Origin: Erythrobacter sp.
Lineage (GTDB): Bacteria; Pseudomonadota; Alphaproteobacteria; Sphingomonadales; Sphingomonadaceae
DNA length: 64,000 nucleotides
Direction of reading: 5' to 3'
Assembly (NCBI GenBank): GCA_023653115.1
Contig: JAMNXO010000009.1
Coordinates: forward strand, 1 to 64,000
The translations under genes and the position numbers were made by a program. Below the pieces are notes generated by a model. That model was not told the DNA's origin. It saw only the letters and a list, made by a program, of their open reading frames with translations, and made no database searches. Shown here in pieces: positions 1-8,254 of this stretch (its first letter is position 1; the number at the start of each line of letters is the position of its first letter).

Positions 1-75
1 CCCGCCTATCCGGGCAAGGTCAGCGCCGATATGCCCGATTTCTATCCGTGGTGGGACGCGCGGCCCTATGAGTGA
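1..75 (+). CDS. C-terminal end of an unidentified protein (truncated by window edge)
   Basis: Frame 1 is open from the first base to a TGA at 73-75 and encodes 24 residues ending in DFYPWWDARPYE. The stop overlaps the start of the next gene (ATGAGTGA, ATG at 68), so the two genes are translationally coupled and probably functionally linked. The fragment is too short for me to assign a family. The MarR neighbour would fit a catabolic or detoxification enzyme, but that is only inference. Confidence 0.6.
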   Translation, partial: PAYPGKVSADMPDFYPWWDARPYE

Positions 76-571
76 AGCGGGCGGCGATCATAATGGCGGG
101 CAGAATAGCGGGCGGCTTGCCGGGTTCCTGCCCTACCAGCTCTCGATCGCGTCCAATGCGGTGAGCGATCTGATCGCCGAGCGCTATCGCAAGCGGTTTG
201 CGCTCAAGATCCCCGAATGGCGGGTGATGGCAATCCTGGGCGATCATGGCGCGGCCAGTGCAGCGGGTGACGGGGCCATGACCCAGCGCGCGCTGACAGC
301 CGCGACGCTGATGGACAAGGTCGCGGTCAACCGCGCGGTCAAGGTGCTGGAGGAACGCGGGCTGGTGGCGCGGGTGCCCAATCCGGTTGACGGGCGCTCC
401 CACCTGTTGGCGTTGACGGGCGAGGGGCGGGCGATCCACGCCGAGGTGATGCCGCTGGCGCTGGCGACCGAGCACGAATTGCTGGCCGGCTTTGCTCCCG
501 AACAGCAAAGGATGCTGCGCGATATGCTGGGGGCTATCCGCGTTCGTGCCGGAGAATTGACGCGCGGGTAG
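68..571 (+). CDS. MarR-family transcriptional regulator
   Basis: 167 residues, typical MarR length. The central part (about 45-120) reads as a winged helix-turn-helix: an IPEWRVMAIL helix, then the recognition-helix region MDKVAVNRAVKVLEERGLVAR and a wing with PVDGRSHLLALTGEGR, the D-x-R-(S) signature common in MarR wings. The C-terminal helix would complete the dimer interface. MarR proteins usually repress a neighbouring gene and are released by small aromatic ligands; the overlap with the upstream reading frame suggests it controls that operon. The ligand cannot be read from sequence. An unusually Gly/Asn-rich N-terminal tail of about 18 residues precedes the fold. The gene converges on tadC across a strong hairpin. 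Confidence 0.85.
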   Translation: MSEAGGDHNGGQNSGRLAGFLPYQLSIASNAVSDLIAERYRKRFALKIPEWRVMAILGDHGAASAAGDGAMTQRALTAATLMDKVAVNRAVKVLEERGLVARVPNPVDGRSHLLALTGEGRAIHAEVMPLALATEHELLAGFAPEQQRMLRDMLGAIRVRAGELTRG

Positions 572-606
572 CTATCGCAATCCGGGGCGGTAAGCGCGAT
601 CCGTCA

Positions 607-642
607 CCATCCCGCCGCGCTGGTATAAGTGCGGCGGGATGG
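607..642. terminator. Bidirectional hairpin between the MarR gene and tadC
   Basis: Perfect 12-bp inverted repeat CCATCCCGCCGC (607-618) and GCGGCGGGATGG (631-642) with a 12-nt loop, lying between two convergent genes (stops at 571 and 657). It has no long T-run, so it is probably a bidirectional stem terminator or 3'-end stabiliser. Confidence 0.65.
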
Positions 643-656
643 CGTGGAGGATCGGG

Positions 657-1676
657 TCAGCCGGAGGGCATCGCTCCGTTCGGACCCATCAGCGCGTCGG
701 AGATCGAACAGGCTGCCGGGCCGAGAATAACGACGAACAGCGTCGGCAGAATGAACAGAATCAGCGGGATGGTCATGATCGCGGGCAGACGTGCGGCCTT
801 TTCCTCGGCGCGCATCATGCGTTCGTTGCGGAACTCGGCCGACAGCACGCGCAGGGCGCTGGCGAGCGGGGTGCCGTAGCGTTCGGTCTGGACCATGGTG
901 GTGACCACGCCCTTCACCGCTTCGAGATTGACGCGGTAGGCCAGGTTGTTGAACGCCAGCCTGCGTTCGTTGAGGAACGACAGCTCGATCGCGGTCAGGG
1001 CGAATTCGTCACCCAGTTCGGGATAGGCACGGCCCAGTTCCTTGGCCACACGGTTGAAGGCCGCGTCGACCGTCAAACCGGCTTCGGCGCAGATCACCAG
1101 CAAGTCGAGCGCGTCGGGAAGCCCCTTCTGGATTTCCTTGGTGCGCTTGGACGCCTTGTTGCCGAGGAAGATTTCCGGGCCCTTGTAGGACAGGATGAGC
1201 ACCGCGGCGAACGCGCCGAAGCGGGTCATCGGACCCCAGTTGGGCCAGAATTCGACGACATAGATGATCAGTCCGGCAAGAGCGCCCAGCACCAGCGGCG
1301 CAATCGCGCGCGCGCCGATGATGTAGTAGGCCAGTTCCTTGTTGCGGTAGCCGGCGTGCGCCAGCTTCTGCTGGATCGCCTTGATCTGGCTGTCCTGCAG
1401 CACGTTGAGACGGCCGAGGTTGTCCTTGATCTTGTCGGTCGAGCCGGTGCTGCGCACCAGCCGGGTGCGCTTCTTGGTCGCCGAGGTGACGATCCCGGCC
1501 TTGAGCTGCTCGCGCCGGGCCTCGAGCACCTTGACGCGCTTGGCCATCGGATCGCGGATGGTGACCGCGGCGTAAATCGCCAGCACCATCGCAAAGGCGG
1601 CAAGACCGGCCAGCACGGTGCCGACCATGATCACGTCGAAACCGAGCAGCATGGGTCCGTTGGGTTGTTCGATCAT
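657..1676 (-). CDS. tadC: Tad pilus inner-membrane platform protein TadC (T2SS F family)
   Basis: 339 residues. It has a TM segment near residues 12-34, a cytoplasmic stretch with a basic EARREQLKAG helix, two central TM segments around 112-150, the T2SSF cytoplasmic helical domain (about 175-300, including FPDALDLLVICAEAGLTVDAA-type heptads), and a final hydrophobic pair near 302-330. TadC forms, with TadB, the membrane platform on which the Tad motor ATPase acts to polymerise Flp pilin. ATG start with AGGA about 9 nt upstream. It lies 16 nt behind tadB and is the last gene of the operon, ending at the hairpin 607-642. Confidence 0.93.
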   Translation of the reverse strand: MIEQPNGPMLLGFDVIMVGTVLAGLAAFAMVLAIYAAVTIRDPMAKRVKVLEARREQLKAGIVTSATKKRTRLVRSTGSTDKIKDNLGRLNVLQDSQIKAIQQKLAHAGYRNKELAYYIIGARAIAPLVLGALAGLIIYVVEFWPNWGPMTRFGAFAAVLILSYKGPEIFLGNKASKRTKEIQKGLPDALDLLVICAEAGLTVDAAFNRVAKELGRAYPELGDEFALTAIELSFLNERRLAFNNLAYRVNLEAVKGVVTTMVQTERYGTPLASALRVLSAEFRNERMMRAEEKAARLPAIMTIPLILFILPTLFVVILGPAACSISDALMGPNGAMPSG

Positions 1677-1692
1677 CGCGGTATGTCCTGCC

Positions 1693-2664
1693 TCAGATTT
1701 CGAAACTGACCATCTTGGCCATGATAGCGACGCCGATGCCCATCCAGGTGAGCCCGCCGAGGCCAGCCACGATCAGACGGTCGTCGGTGAAGAAGCCGCC
1801 GATGTAGTCGGGGTTCACCCACAGGATCATGCCGAAGACGATGAACGGGAGCGAGCCGACGATGTAGGCCGAAGCCTTGGATTCCGAGCTCATCGCGCGG
1901 ATCTTGAGCTTCATCTGGCCGCGCTGACGCAGCACGTTGGCGAGGTTCGAGAGCGTTTCGGCCAGGTTGCCGCCCGTCTCGCGCTGGATCGCCAGCGTGA
2001 TCGTGAAGAAGTTGAATTCGGAGATGCCAAGCCGGTCGCCGGTGTCCTGCAACGCGTCTTCCATGGTCTTGCCGACCTTGATGCGATCGACGATGCCCTT
2101 GAATTCGATGCCCACCGGGCCGGGCACTTCCTGCGCCACCACGCCGAGCGTTTCGGTGACGGGGAGACCCGAGCGCAGGCCGCGCACCAGCAGTTCCAGC
2201 GCGTCGGGGAACTTGCTGATGAAGGCGTTCGTGCGCTTGCCGATGAAGTAGCCCACCACCATGTGCGGCACGCCTGCGCCGACTGCAGCGCCGATCCCGA
2301 GTGCGAGCAGCGGGGCGCCGCTCTGGATGAAGATCAGCACGGCAACGACAACAGCAATGCCGACCGAGCTGTAGATATACTGCGGCACGGTCCAGCCCTT
2401 GCCGGTGCGATCAAGGCGCACAGTCAGCGCTTCCATGCGGGAGCCGGAACCGGCGACCTTGAAGCTCTTGGGCTTGCGCGCGGCGACCGCGCGCTTGAAC
2501 TGCGCGTCCACCTTGGCATCAAGGCTTTCCGAGTGGCGATAACGCACCGCCTGAACCCGGCGCTTCTGCGCCTTGGCTGCGCCCGATCCGGTCGCCAGCA
2601 GGTAGCCGACAACGATCACGGTGAAGATCACCAGTGTGATGAGCAGGGTTTGGAGAAAGTCCAT
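1693..2664 (-). CDS. tadB: Tad pilus inner-membrane platform protein TadB (T2SS F family)
   Basis: 323 residues from the ATG at 2664, chosen over an ATG 30 nt upstream because it has AGGAAG at good spacing and opens directly with a TM segment (MDFLQTLLITLVIF). Order: N-terminal TM (4-25), cytoplasmic basic region, a TM pair around 95-135 including a Gly/Ala-rich helix, the T2SSF domain about 165-290 (FPDALELLVRGLRSGLP, then ETGGNLAETLSNLANVLR), and a C-terminal TM pair. It pairs with TadC as the inner-membrane platform. The gap to cpaE is only 111 nt and holds a hairpin where cpaF/tadA usually lies. Confidence 0.93.
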   Translation of the reverse strand: MDFLQTLLITLVIFTVIVVGYLLATGSGAAKAQKRRVQAVRYRHSESLDAKVDAQFKRAVAARKPKSFKVAGSGSRMEALTVRLDRTGKGWTVPQYIYSSVGIAVVVAVLIFIQSGAPLLALGIGAAVGAGVPHMVVGYFIGKRTNAFISKFPDALELLVRGLRSGLPVTETLGVVAQEVPGPVGIEFKGIVDRIKVGKTMEDALQDTGDRLGISEFNFFTITLAIQRETGGNLAETLSNLANVLRQRGQMKLKIRAMSSESKASAYIVGSLPFIVFGMILWVNPDYIGGFFTDDRLIVAGLGGLTWMGIGVAIMAKMVSFEI

Positions 2665-2720
2665 GCTGTTGCTTCCTGCCTTGCGCCGCGGCAATGCCGC
2701 GTCAGGTCATGTTTGCTCCG

Positions 2721-2764
2721 GCGGACGGGGAGGCGAGGCACGCTGGCCCCGGCCCCCCGTCCGC
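2721..2764 (-). terminator. GC-rich hairpin between cpaE and tadB
   Basis: Perfect 10-bp inverted repeat GCGGACGGGG / CCCCGTCCGC with a 24-nt C/G-rich interior, 12 nt past the cpaE stop on the coding strand. No T-run follows. It could partially terminate or stabilise the upstream mRNA, so tadBC may be expressed at a different level from cpaA-E. Confidence 0.5.
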
Positions 2765-2775
2765 GCGGGGCGATA

Positions 2776-4056
2776 TCACTCGGCTGCCTCGGGTTCGGGC
2801 TTGGCCTTCTTGGCGAGCAGTGCCTTGAAGTCGAAGCCGCCAAGCAGCGATTTCTTCTCTTCGACACCGAGCGACAGGTCGTCCATTTTCGCGCCCATCA
2901 CGCGCTCGGCGATCTGGCGGATGGCCGCAGTCGCCTTGCTCGAGCGGTTGGCATCGACGAACACCTGACCCAGCTTGGCCGCATTCGAGGCCGCCTTGAA
3001 GTCGTAGGGCACCATGAAGTCGATCTTGCGTTCGATCGAAGCCTCGAAATCGGCCTTGCTGATCTCGGCGAGGCTCGGCTGCACCTTGTTGGCGACGATC
3101 ATCGGATGGGCGTGCGCGGCATTGGTCTTGAGCCACGACAGGATCCGGATGGTGTCGCGCGCAGAGGCGAGCGTCAGTTCGCAGGTCAGCAGCACCAGGT
3201 TCACGTCAGCCATCAGCTGCGGGAAGTTGATCAGCATATTGCGCGGCAGATCGATCACCGTCATTTCGAACGCCTGGCGGAATTCATCCTCCAGCTGCAC
3301 GAAAGCGGCACCATCGGTCATCAGCGGCTGGCTGATCGGCGCTTCGGCCGAGAGGATCGACAGGTTGTCGTTCGCCCGCACCATGGCGCGTTCGATGAAC
3401 AGCGGGTCGATGCGGCTCGGGTTCTCGATCGCGTCGGTCAGGCCGCGGCCCGGTTCGAGATCGAGCGCCAGCGCGCCGGTGCCGAAGTGCACATCGAGAT
3501 CGAGCAGCGCAGTCGGAGCCTTGTGGTGTTCGCTGAACAGCCACGCCAGCGAGGTCGCCAACGTCGAGGCACCGGTGCCGCCGCGCGTCCCGACCACAGC
3601 GGTCGAGATGTGCCGCCGCGTGGTGTCGCCTTCGCCGCCCTTGGGCGCCATGAACACGGCCAGCGCCTGATTGAGCGCATCATGCACCTGCTGAGCCGAG
3701 AGCGGCTTGAGCAGATAGTCGTGAATGCCGCTCGACAGCAGATCGCGGTAGAGGCGCACGTCGTTGACCTGGCCGATGGCAATCACCACCGTGCCCGGCT
3801 CGCACACTTCGGCCAGCGCGTTGATGTCGTTCAGCGGATCGCCGCTTTCCGACAGGTCAACCAGCAGGATCGCCGGGCTTGCGCTGACCGAGAGCGATTG
3901 CACTGCGTTGCGCAGACCGCCCTTGTTGCACTTTTCCGGCTGCCAGCCCAGTTCGACCACCACCGGACGGATAACGTCGAGGGCATTGTCGTCGCAGATA
4001 TAGGCTGCAAACGGATCACGATTTCCGGGCAAGCCCGATTTCCAGGGAGCGTTCAT
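2776..4056 (-). CDS. cpaE: Pilus assembly localisation ATPase-like protein CpaE/TadZ
   Basis: 426 residues. An N-terminal atypical receiver-like domain (about 15-135) ends in the typical LLSSGIHDYLLKPLS. A MinD/ParA-type domain follows (about 150-385) with LLDLDVHFGTGALALDL and VIDLPRN as Walker A' and B regions. The P-loop reads GTRGGTGAST and lacks the usual lysine, so nucleotide binding may be altered. CpaE/TadZ proteins position the Tad machine at a pole. Start ATG at 4056, with GGAGG lying inside the last codons of cpaD 3 nt away, so the two are probably coupled. The C-terminal tail is Lys/Glu-rich. Confidence 0.92.
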   Translation of the reverse strand: MNAPWKSGLPGNRDPFAAYICDDNALDVIRPVVVELGWQPEKCNKGGLRNAVQSLSVSASPAILLVDLSESGDPLNDINALAEVCEPGTVVIAIGQVNDVRLYRDLLSSGIHDYLLKPLSAQQVHDALNQALAVFMAPKGGEGDTTRRHISTAVVGTRGGTGASTLATSLAWLFSEHHKAPTALLDLDVHFGTGALALDLEPGRGLTDAIENPSRIDPLFIERAMVRANDNLSILSAEAPISQPLMTDGAAFVQLEDEFRQAFEMTVIDLPRNMLINFPQLMADVNLVLLTCELTLASARDTIRILSWLKTNAAHAHPMIVANKVQPSLAEISKADFEASIERKIDFMVPYDFKAASNAAKLGQVFVDANRSSKATAAIRQIAERVMGAKMDDLSLGVEEKKSLLGGFDFKALLAKKAKPEPEAAE

Positions 4057-4059
4057 GGC

Positions 4060-4758
4060 TCAGTTACCTCCTCCGCCAGATTCACCACCGCCGCTAGTGG
4101 CGGATGCATCCATCAGACCGCCCTTGCCGGTCGGTTCGGCATCGCGAAGGGTCGCAATTGCCTTGTTCGACGTGGCGAGGACAGTTTCACCCGAGCCCTT
4201 CTTGCCTTCGAGCAGATCCTGCGGATCGGCCACCATGGCGGCAAGATTGCTGTTCACACCGCAGCCGAAATTCGGGCTGGTGCCGTTGGTGTAATTCATG
4301 TCCGAATTGGCCGACCAATCGGGGCAGCCGGGCACCGAAGCGCTCGAACGGGTGATCACCACCCGCGCCTGTCCGGGCTGCAGCATACCGGCGGTGGCCG
4401 GGGCCACATCGCTGATGATCAGGCCATAACGGCCGGCGAGCTCGCGGATCGCACTGGCAACCGCCGGGTTCTGGCCCGGGTTTTCAATCGCGATGCGATC
4501 ACCATAGCGCAGGTCCATCGTCTCGAACCAGCCGTCGAGACGCTGTTGTTCGGAGATCGGCAGGCCCGAAGGGCTGGTGTTGACGTCGAGCGTGAAATTG
4601 GTCCGCTCCACCACCGGCTGCTTGGTGCTGTACAGGCTGGTGTTGGATGGCATCCCGCCGCAACCGGCAAGCCCGAGGCCAAGTGTCAGCGTAAGGGCGA
4701 GAGCCGGCGCGCGGCCCAGACGTCCCGTCAGAGTGTTCGGTCGTGCTACAGGCATCAT
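4060..4758 (-). CDS. cpaD: Tad pilus assembly lipoprotein CpaD
   Basis: 232 residues from ATGATG at 4758, preceded by AAGGTGAG; a longer frame upstream lacks these signals and is discarded. A lipoprotein signal ends in LGLGLAGC (lipidated Cys33). The body has the CpaD features: a periplasmic region with a BON/OmpA-like RLDGWFETMDLRYGDRI segment, then CPDWSANSDMNYTNGTSPNFGCGVNSNLA, the family's hallmark two-Cys stretch. The C-terminus is Gly-rich and low complexity. CpaD helps the CpaC secretin assemble in the outer membrane. It sits 16 nt after cpaC and 3 nt before cpaE. Confidence 0.92.
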   Translation of the reverse strand: MMPVARPNTLTGRLGRAPALALTLTLGLGLAGCGGMPSNTSLYSTKQPVVERTNFTLDVNTSPSGLPISEQQRLDGWFETMDLRYGDRIAIENPGQNPAVASAIRELAGRYGLIISDVAPATAGMLQPGQARVVITRSSASVPGCPDWSANSDMNYTNGTSPNFGCGVNSNLAAMVADPQDLLEGKKGSGETVLATSNKAIATLRDAEPTGKGGLMDASATSGGGESGGGGN

Positions 4759-4774
4759 ACTCACCTTTCTCACG

Positions 4775-6361
4775 TTAGAGGCTGAAACCCGGGGCCGCAG
4801 CATTGGCCTCGCGTTCGTCCTTGCGGTTCTTCTTCTCGGCCCGGCGCGGCTTTTCCGGCGTGTTCGGGACGATTGCGGCCGGATCGGCATTGCTGATCTT
4901 GGGCTGCGGTGCATCGGGCTGCGACGAGGTCGGGCCGGGGCGCTGTTCGCCCGAGACACCCGACTGGCTCTGGTAGCCGAGGAACTGCTCAAGCTCGCCC
5001 GCCGAACGGAAGCCGTCGGTCGGCACCTTGATGTCCTTGGCGTCGACCGGCTTCACCAGGTAAGGGGTGACAACGATCACCAGCTCGGTTTCGCCCTTGC
5101 GGAACTCGCGGCTGCGGAACAGGTTGCCCAGGATCGGCACGTCGCCGAGGCCGGGAGCCTTATCGAGCAGGTTCTGCGAGTTGGAGCTCATCAGGCCTGC
5201 GATCATGAAGCTCTGGCCCGAGCCCAGCTCGATGGTGGTTTCGGTCCGGCGGGTGGTCAGCGCGGGCACCTGGAAGCCGTTGAGCTCGATCGACCCCTGG
5301 GTCGACAGCTCGGAGACTTCAGGGCGCACCCGCATCGAAATGCGGCCGTTCGACAGCACCGTGGGGGTGTAGGCGAGGCTCACGCCGAACTGGCGGAACT
5401 GCACCGTCACCTGGCCGAGGCCCTGTGCGATCGGGATCGGGAACTCACCGCCCGCAAGGAAGGTCGCGGTCTCGCCCGACAGCGCGGTCAGGTTCGGTTC
5501 GGTGAGGGTGTTGACGAGGCCCATGCGCTCGGACAGGTCAAGCGCGCCCAGCACGTCGATGCCGAACAGCCGACCAAGGCCCGAAAGCGTGGTGCCGCCG
5601 CTGGAGTCCACCGCATAGCCGGGAACTTCGGTGCCATCGGGCAGAACGAAGGCGGTTTCGCCCACGCTGTTGCCAACCCCAAGCGGTCCCAGAGGTCCGC
5701 CGCTTTCCCCGCCGATGGGACGGCCGGTGCCGACGCCGAAGCGGAAGCCGCTCGAGCCGTCGAAGGTGTTGAGGTTGCCGCCAATCGCACGCAGCAGCGA
5801 ACGGCTGACTTCGGCGATGGTGACCTTGAGGTTGACCTGCAGCGGGGTAGCGGTGCGCAGGCGGGTGATGACATTGGCATCCTTGCCCAGGAAGGCCTGC
5901 ACCAGACGCTCGGCTTCCGCTGCATCTTCCGGAGCGCCCACAGTGCCGGTCAGCAGCACGGTGTTGGTGCCCATGGTCGACACGCTGATCTTGGCGTCGG
6001 GCATGGCCAGCGCCATCATCTGATCAACGCTGCCGATGTTCGAGCCGACCCGGATGTTGGCCGAGAAGATCACATCGCCGCGTTCATTGCTGGCGTAGAT
6101 CGTGGTCTCGCCGCCGGAACGTCCGAAGACGTAAAGCTGGCGCTGCGACTTGATCTGGACGTCGGCGACTTCTTCATTGGCGACGAACACGTCGGTCATG
6201 TTGCCGGGCACCTGCACCAGTTCGCCCTTGCCGATCGACAGGACGATTTCCTGCGACGGCTTGACGACCTGCTGCGCGGTGGCCGTGGCTGCCGGCATGG
6301 TTGCGATCGGCGCAACCGCGACGGCGGCGAGCAGCAGCTTGGCTTTGAGGTTCAGTTTCAT
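4775..6361 (-). CDS. cpaC: Tad pilus outer-membrane secretin CpaC
   Basis: 528 residues from the ATG at 6361 (GAGGGGGG upstream); the open frame reaches further back but begins without a signal peptide. Order: signal peptide (1-29, cut near ATA-QQ), N-terminal pilus/secretin domain (VLSIGKGELVQVPGNMTDVF), BON-like domain (about 110-165), then the secretin domain about 240-450 with VPILGNLFRSREF and ETELVIVVTPYLVKPV. The C-terminal 70 residues are Pro/Lys-rich. The multimeric ring forms the pilus exit channel. The neighbours cpaB and cpaD are its usual partners. Confidence 0.95.
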   Translation of the reverse strand: MKLNLKAKLLLAAVAVAPIATMPAATATAQQVVKPSQEIVLSIGKGELVQVPGNMTDVFVANEEVADVQIKSQRQLYVFGRSGGETTIYASNERGDVIFSANIRVGSNIGSVDQMMALAMPDAKISVSTMGTNTVLLTGTVGAPEDAAEAERLVQAFLGKDANVITRLRTATPLQVNLKVTIAEVSRSLLRAIGGNLNTFDGSSGFRFGVGTGRPIGGESGGPLGPLGVGNSVGETAFVLPDGTEVPGYAVDSSGGTTLSGLGRLFGIDVLGALDLSERMGLVNTLTEPNLTALSGETATFLAGGEFPIPIAQGLGQVTVQFRQFGVSLAYTPTVLSNGRISMRVRPEVSELSTQGSIELNGFQVPALTTRRTETTIELGSGQSFMIAGLMSSNSQNLLDKAPGLGDVPILGNLFRSREFRKGETELVIVVTPYLVKPVDAKDIKVPTDGFRSAGELEQFLGYQSQSGVSGEQRPGPTSSQPDAPQPKISNADPAAIVPNTPEKPRRAEKKNRKDEREANAAAPGFSL

Positions 6362-6444
6362 TCTGCGGCCCCCCTCGGGTTTGCCAGAGTTCGCTTTGTT
6401 AGGAAGCGGACGGATCGGATTGGTCATGCCCACGGTCATTCCCC

Positions 6445-7548
6445 TCAGTTACCCATGGCCGAGCTGACGACCTGGCCGGCCCGACGGGTCCCGTTGGCTT
6501 GCGGGCGGAGCATACCGCTGCTCACCGACTGCGCGCTCACCGGGGTTTCTTCGGTGGCCTTGCCGCGAGTGACGCGAACGCTCGGACCCTTGTAGACCGG
6601 CTCGTTGTTGATGCGGCCCGAGATGCCGGGAGCGGGCGGGGTGTATTCCTGTCCACCACGCTTGTCGGTCGGCAGCAGGGCCATGTTCGAACGCTGGAAG
6701 CGCGAAACGTCGCCGCCAGTGACCGAGCTTACGCCGTTGTCGATCGGACGGGCCATGGCAGCTTTGAGCAGCTTTTCTTCCTGCTCCGGGGTGGCATTGG
6801 CCGGGATGTTGACGTTGCCAGCAGCAATCGCACGCTCCAGCTCGCTGTTATCATCGCCGAGCGAACGCAGCGCCAGGCTCAGCGTGCCGACAACCTGACC
6901 CACAGCAACCTTTTCCGCCATCTTGGGGGTCACTTCGAGCGTGACGGTGCGGAAGGCGGTGACAACGGTCTTGCCGTTTTCATCGGTGGTGGTTTCGGTG
7001 GTCTGGTCGGTGGCGAGCACGCGCAGATTGCGCAGGATCGTCTCGGCCGTCTTGAGGCTCGGCCCGTCATTGGGGTCGTCGATTTCCTGGCTCAGCACCA
7101 GGTCAACGCGGTCACCCGGGAAGACGAAGCCGCCAACACCGGTCATGGCCGACACCGGAACAGTCACGGCGCGCATGCCCGGAGCAAGCGCCGCTGCAAG
7201 GAAGCCGCGGTCGCCCGGGCTCACCAGCGAGCCCTGGGTAACAGGCTCACCCGCGGTGACGGGGTAACGGACCACCGTACCGAGCAGCTCTTCCATATTG
7301 GCTTCGCCGTCGATGAAGTAGGCGTCCTTCACCAGCTCCTTCGGCCAGGGCTGGAAGCCCAGAGCGTCGGCGGTGATGATAGTGCCCGCAGGCAGTGCGC
7401 GCTTGGCCACCAGCACCCGAGGGCCGGTCGGCTGGGCAGCTTCTGCCGCAGGCGCAGCGCCCCCGGCAAAGATTGTCCGAGCAGCAAAGGCAGTTCCGAT
7501 CGCGATGATCAGAGCGCCGATCAGCAGAACCAGTTTCTTCCTATCCAT
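6445..7548 (-). CDS. cpaB: Flp pilus assembly protein CpaB (SAF domain)
   Basis: 367 residues. A TM/signal anchor (MDRKKLVLLIGALIIAIGTA) is followed by the SAF domain (about 45-110: RVLVAKRALPAGTIITADAL ... YPVTAGEPVTQGSL) and a C-terminal RcpC-like domain (about 120-260). The tail after 280 looks disordered. CpaB/RcpC proteins are periplasmic parts of the Tad secretin complex. Start ATG at 7548 with GAGGGGG upstream. It is second in the operon, 88 nt after cpaA. Confidence 0.93.
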   Translation of the reverse strand: MDRKKLVLLIGALIIAIGTAFAARTIFAGGAAPAAEAAQPTGPRVLVAKRALPAGTIITADALGFQPWPKELVKDAYFIDGEANMEELLGTVVRYPVTAGEPVTQGSLVSPGDRGFLAAALAPGMRAVTVPVSAMTGVGGFVFPGDRVDLVLSQEIDDPNDGPSLKTAETILRNLRVLATDQTTETTTDENGKTVVTAFRTVTLEVTPKMAEKVAVGQVVGTLSLALRSLGDDNSELERAIAAGNVNIPANATPEQEEKLLKAAMARPIDNGVSSVTGGDVSRFQRSNMALLPTDKRGGQEYTPPAPGISGRINNEPVYKGPSVRVTRGKATEETPVSAQSVSSGMLRPQANGTRRAGQVVSSAMGN

Positions 7549-7636
7549 GGCTGAAATAGCCCCCTCGTAATCGCCCTAGGTTGGTTGCGGGCAGGTATGG
7601 TTTCGATACGTAAGCTCTGACTGGTTAAAATCAGGT

Positions 7637-8128
7637 TCACGCGGCTCCTGCCGCCATGGTGGCAGCAGGTAAAAGATTGAAATAAAGCACCCACAGGCCG
7701 CCGAACGCGATGGCGACGCCGTAAGGAATGGCCAGCCGGTCGCGCTGGCGGCGCATCACGTGCCAGACGCCCATCACGATGGTCAGCACGCCGCCGGCGA
7801 TGGCCATCACCACCAGCAGCTGGAAGAAGCCGTCCCACGGGATCCAGAGCGCCAGCACGGTCAGCAGCTTCACATCGCCGCCGCCCATCATCTTGAGCGC
7901 GAACAGGCCAGCCAGCAGCACGAAGGCGGCCAGCGCCACGCCCAGCTGCAAGGCGACATCGGGCCACAGCGAAAGGCCGCTCGACCACCAGAACGCAGGC
8001 GCAGCCACCGCGATCGCCGCGTTCAGCCAGTTGTCGATCTGACGCCGGCGAAGGTCGGTGAAAGCGGCAAAGACCAGCGCGATTGCCAAGGCAATCAGCA
8101 GCCCGTAGTGAATGGTCGTCGTCAGCAT
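7637..8128 (-). CDS. cpaA: Prepilin peptidase CpaA (A24 aspartic protease)
   Basis: 163 residues, all membrane, about six TM segments. The two catalytic aspartates of A24 peptidases are seen in FTDLRRRQIDN (near residue 24) and GGGDVKL (near 84). It lacks the Cys-rich methylase domain of PilD, as usual for CpaA/TadV. It would cleave Flp-type prepilins, but no flp gene lies next to it, which is unusual because flp is generally just upstream. It is the first gene of the Tad operon; its promoter should lie in 8129-8254, shared with the divergent hydrolase. Confidence 0.93.
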   Translation of the reverse strand: MLTTTIHYGLLIALAIALVFAAFTDLRRRQIDNWLNAAIAVAAPAFWWSSGLSLWPDVALQLGVALAAFVLLAGLFALKMMGGGDVKLLTVLALWIPWDGFFQLLVVMAIAGGVLTIVMGVWHVMRRQRDRLAIPYGVAIAFGGLWVLYFNLLPAATMAAGAA

Positions 8129-8254
8129 TGTGCCCCCGAAGTTGCATCGCGCACGGTGCGCAGCGGTCTTCTGGGGAGCAGTGCTACAGATGTTTGCTTA
8201 CCAAAAAGTAACCAAGCTCGGAGGCTCCAAATTCACGCTATCAGCGATCCTGCG

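Noticed and set aside
1618..4785. Very long plus-strand open frame opposite the tad genes (over 1000 codons)
   Set aside because: It lies antisense to tadB, cpaE and cpaD, which have clear domains; such frames are common in GC-rich DNA and its translation is Arg/His/Gln-rich with no domain.
4577..6595. Long plus-strand frame opposite cpaC
   Set aside because: Antisense to a secretin with clear signatures; low-complexity translation.
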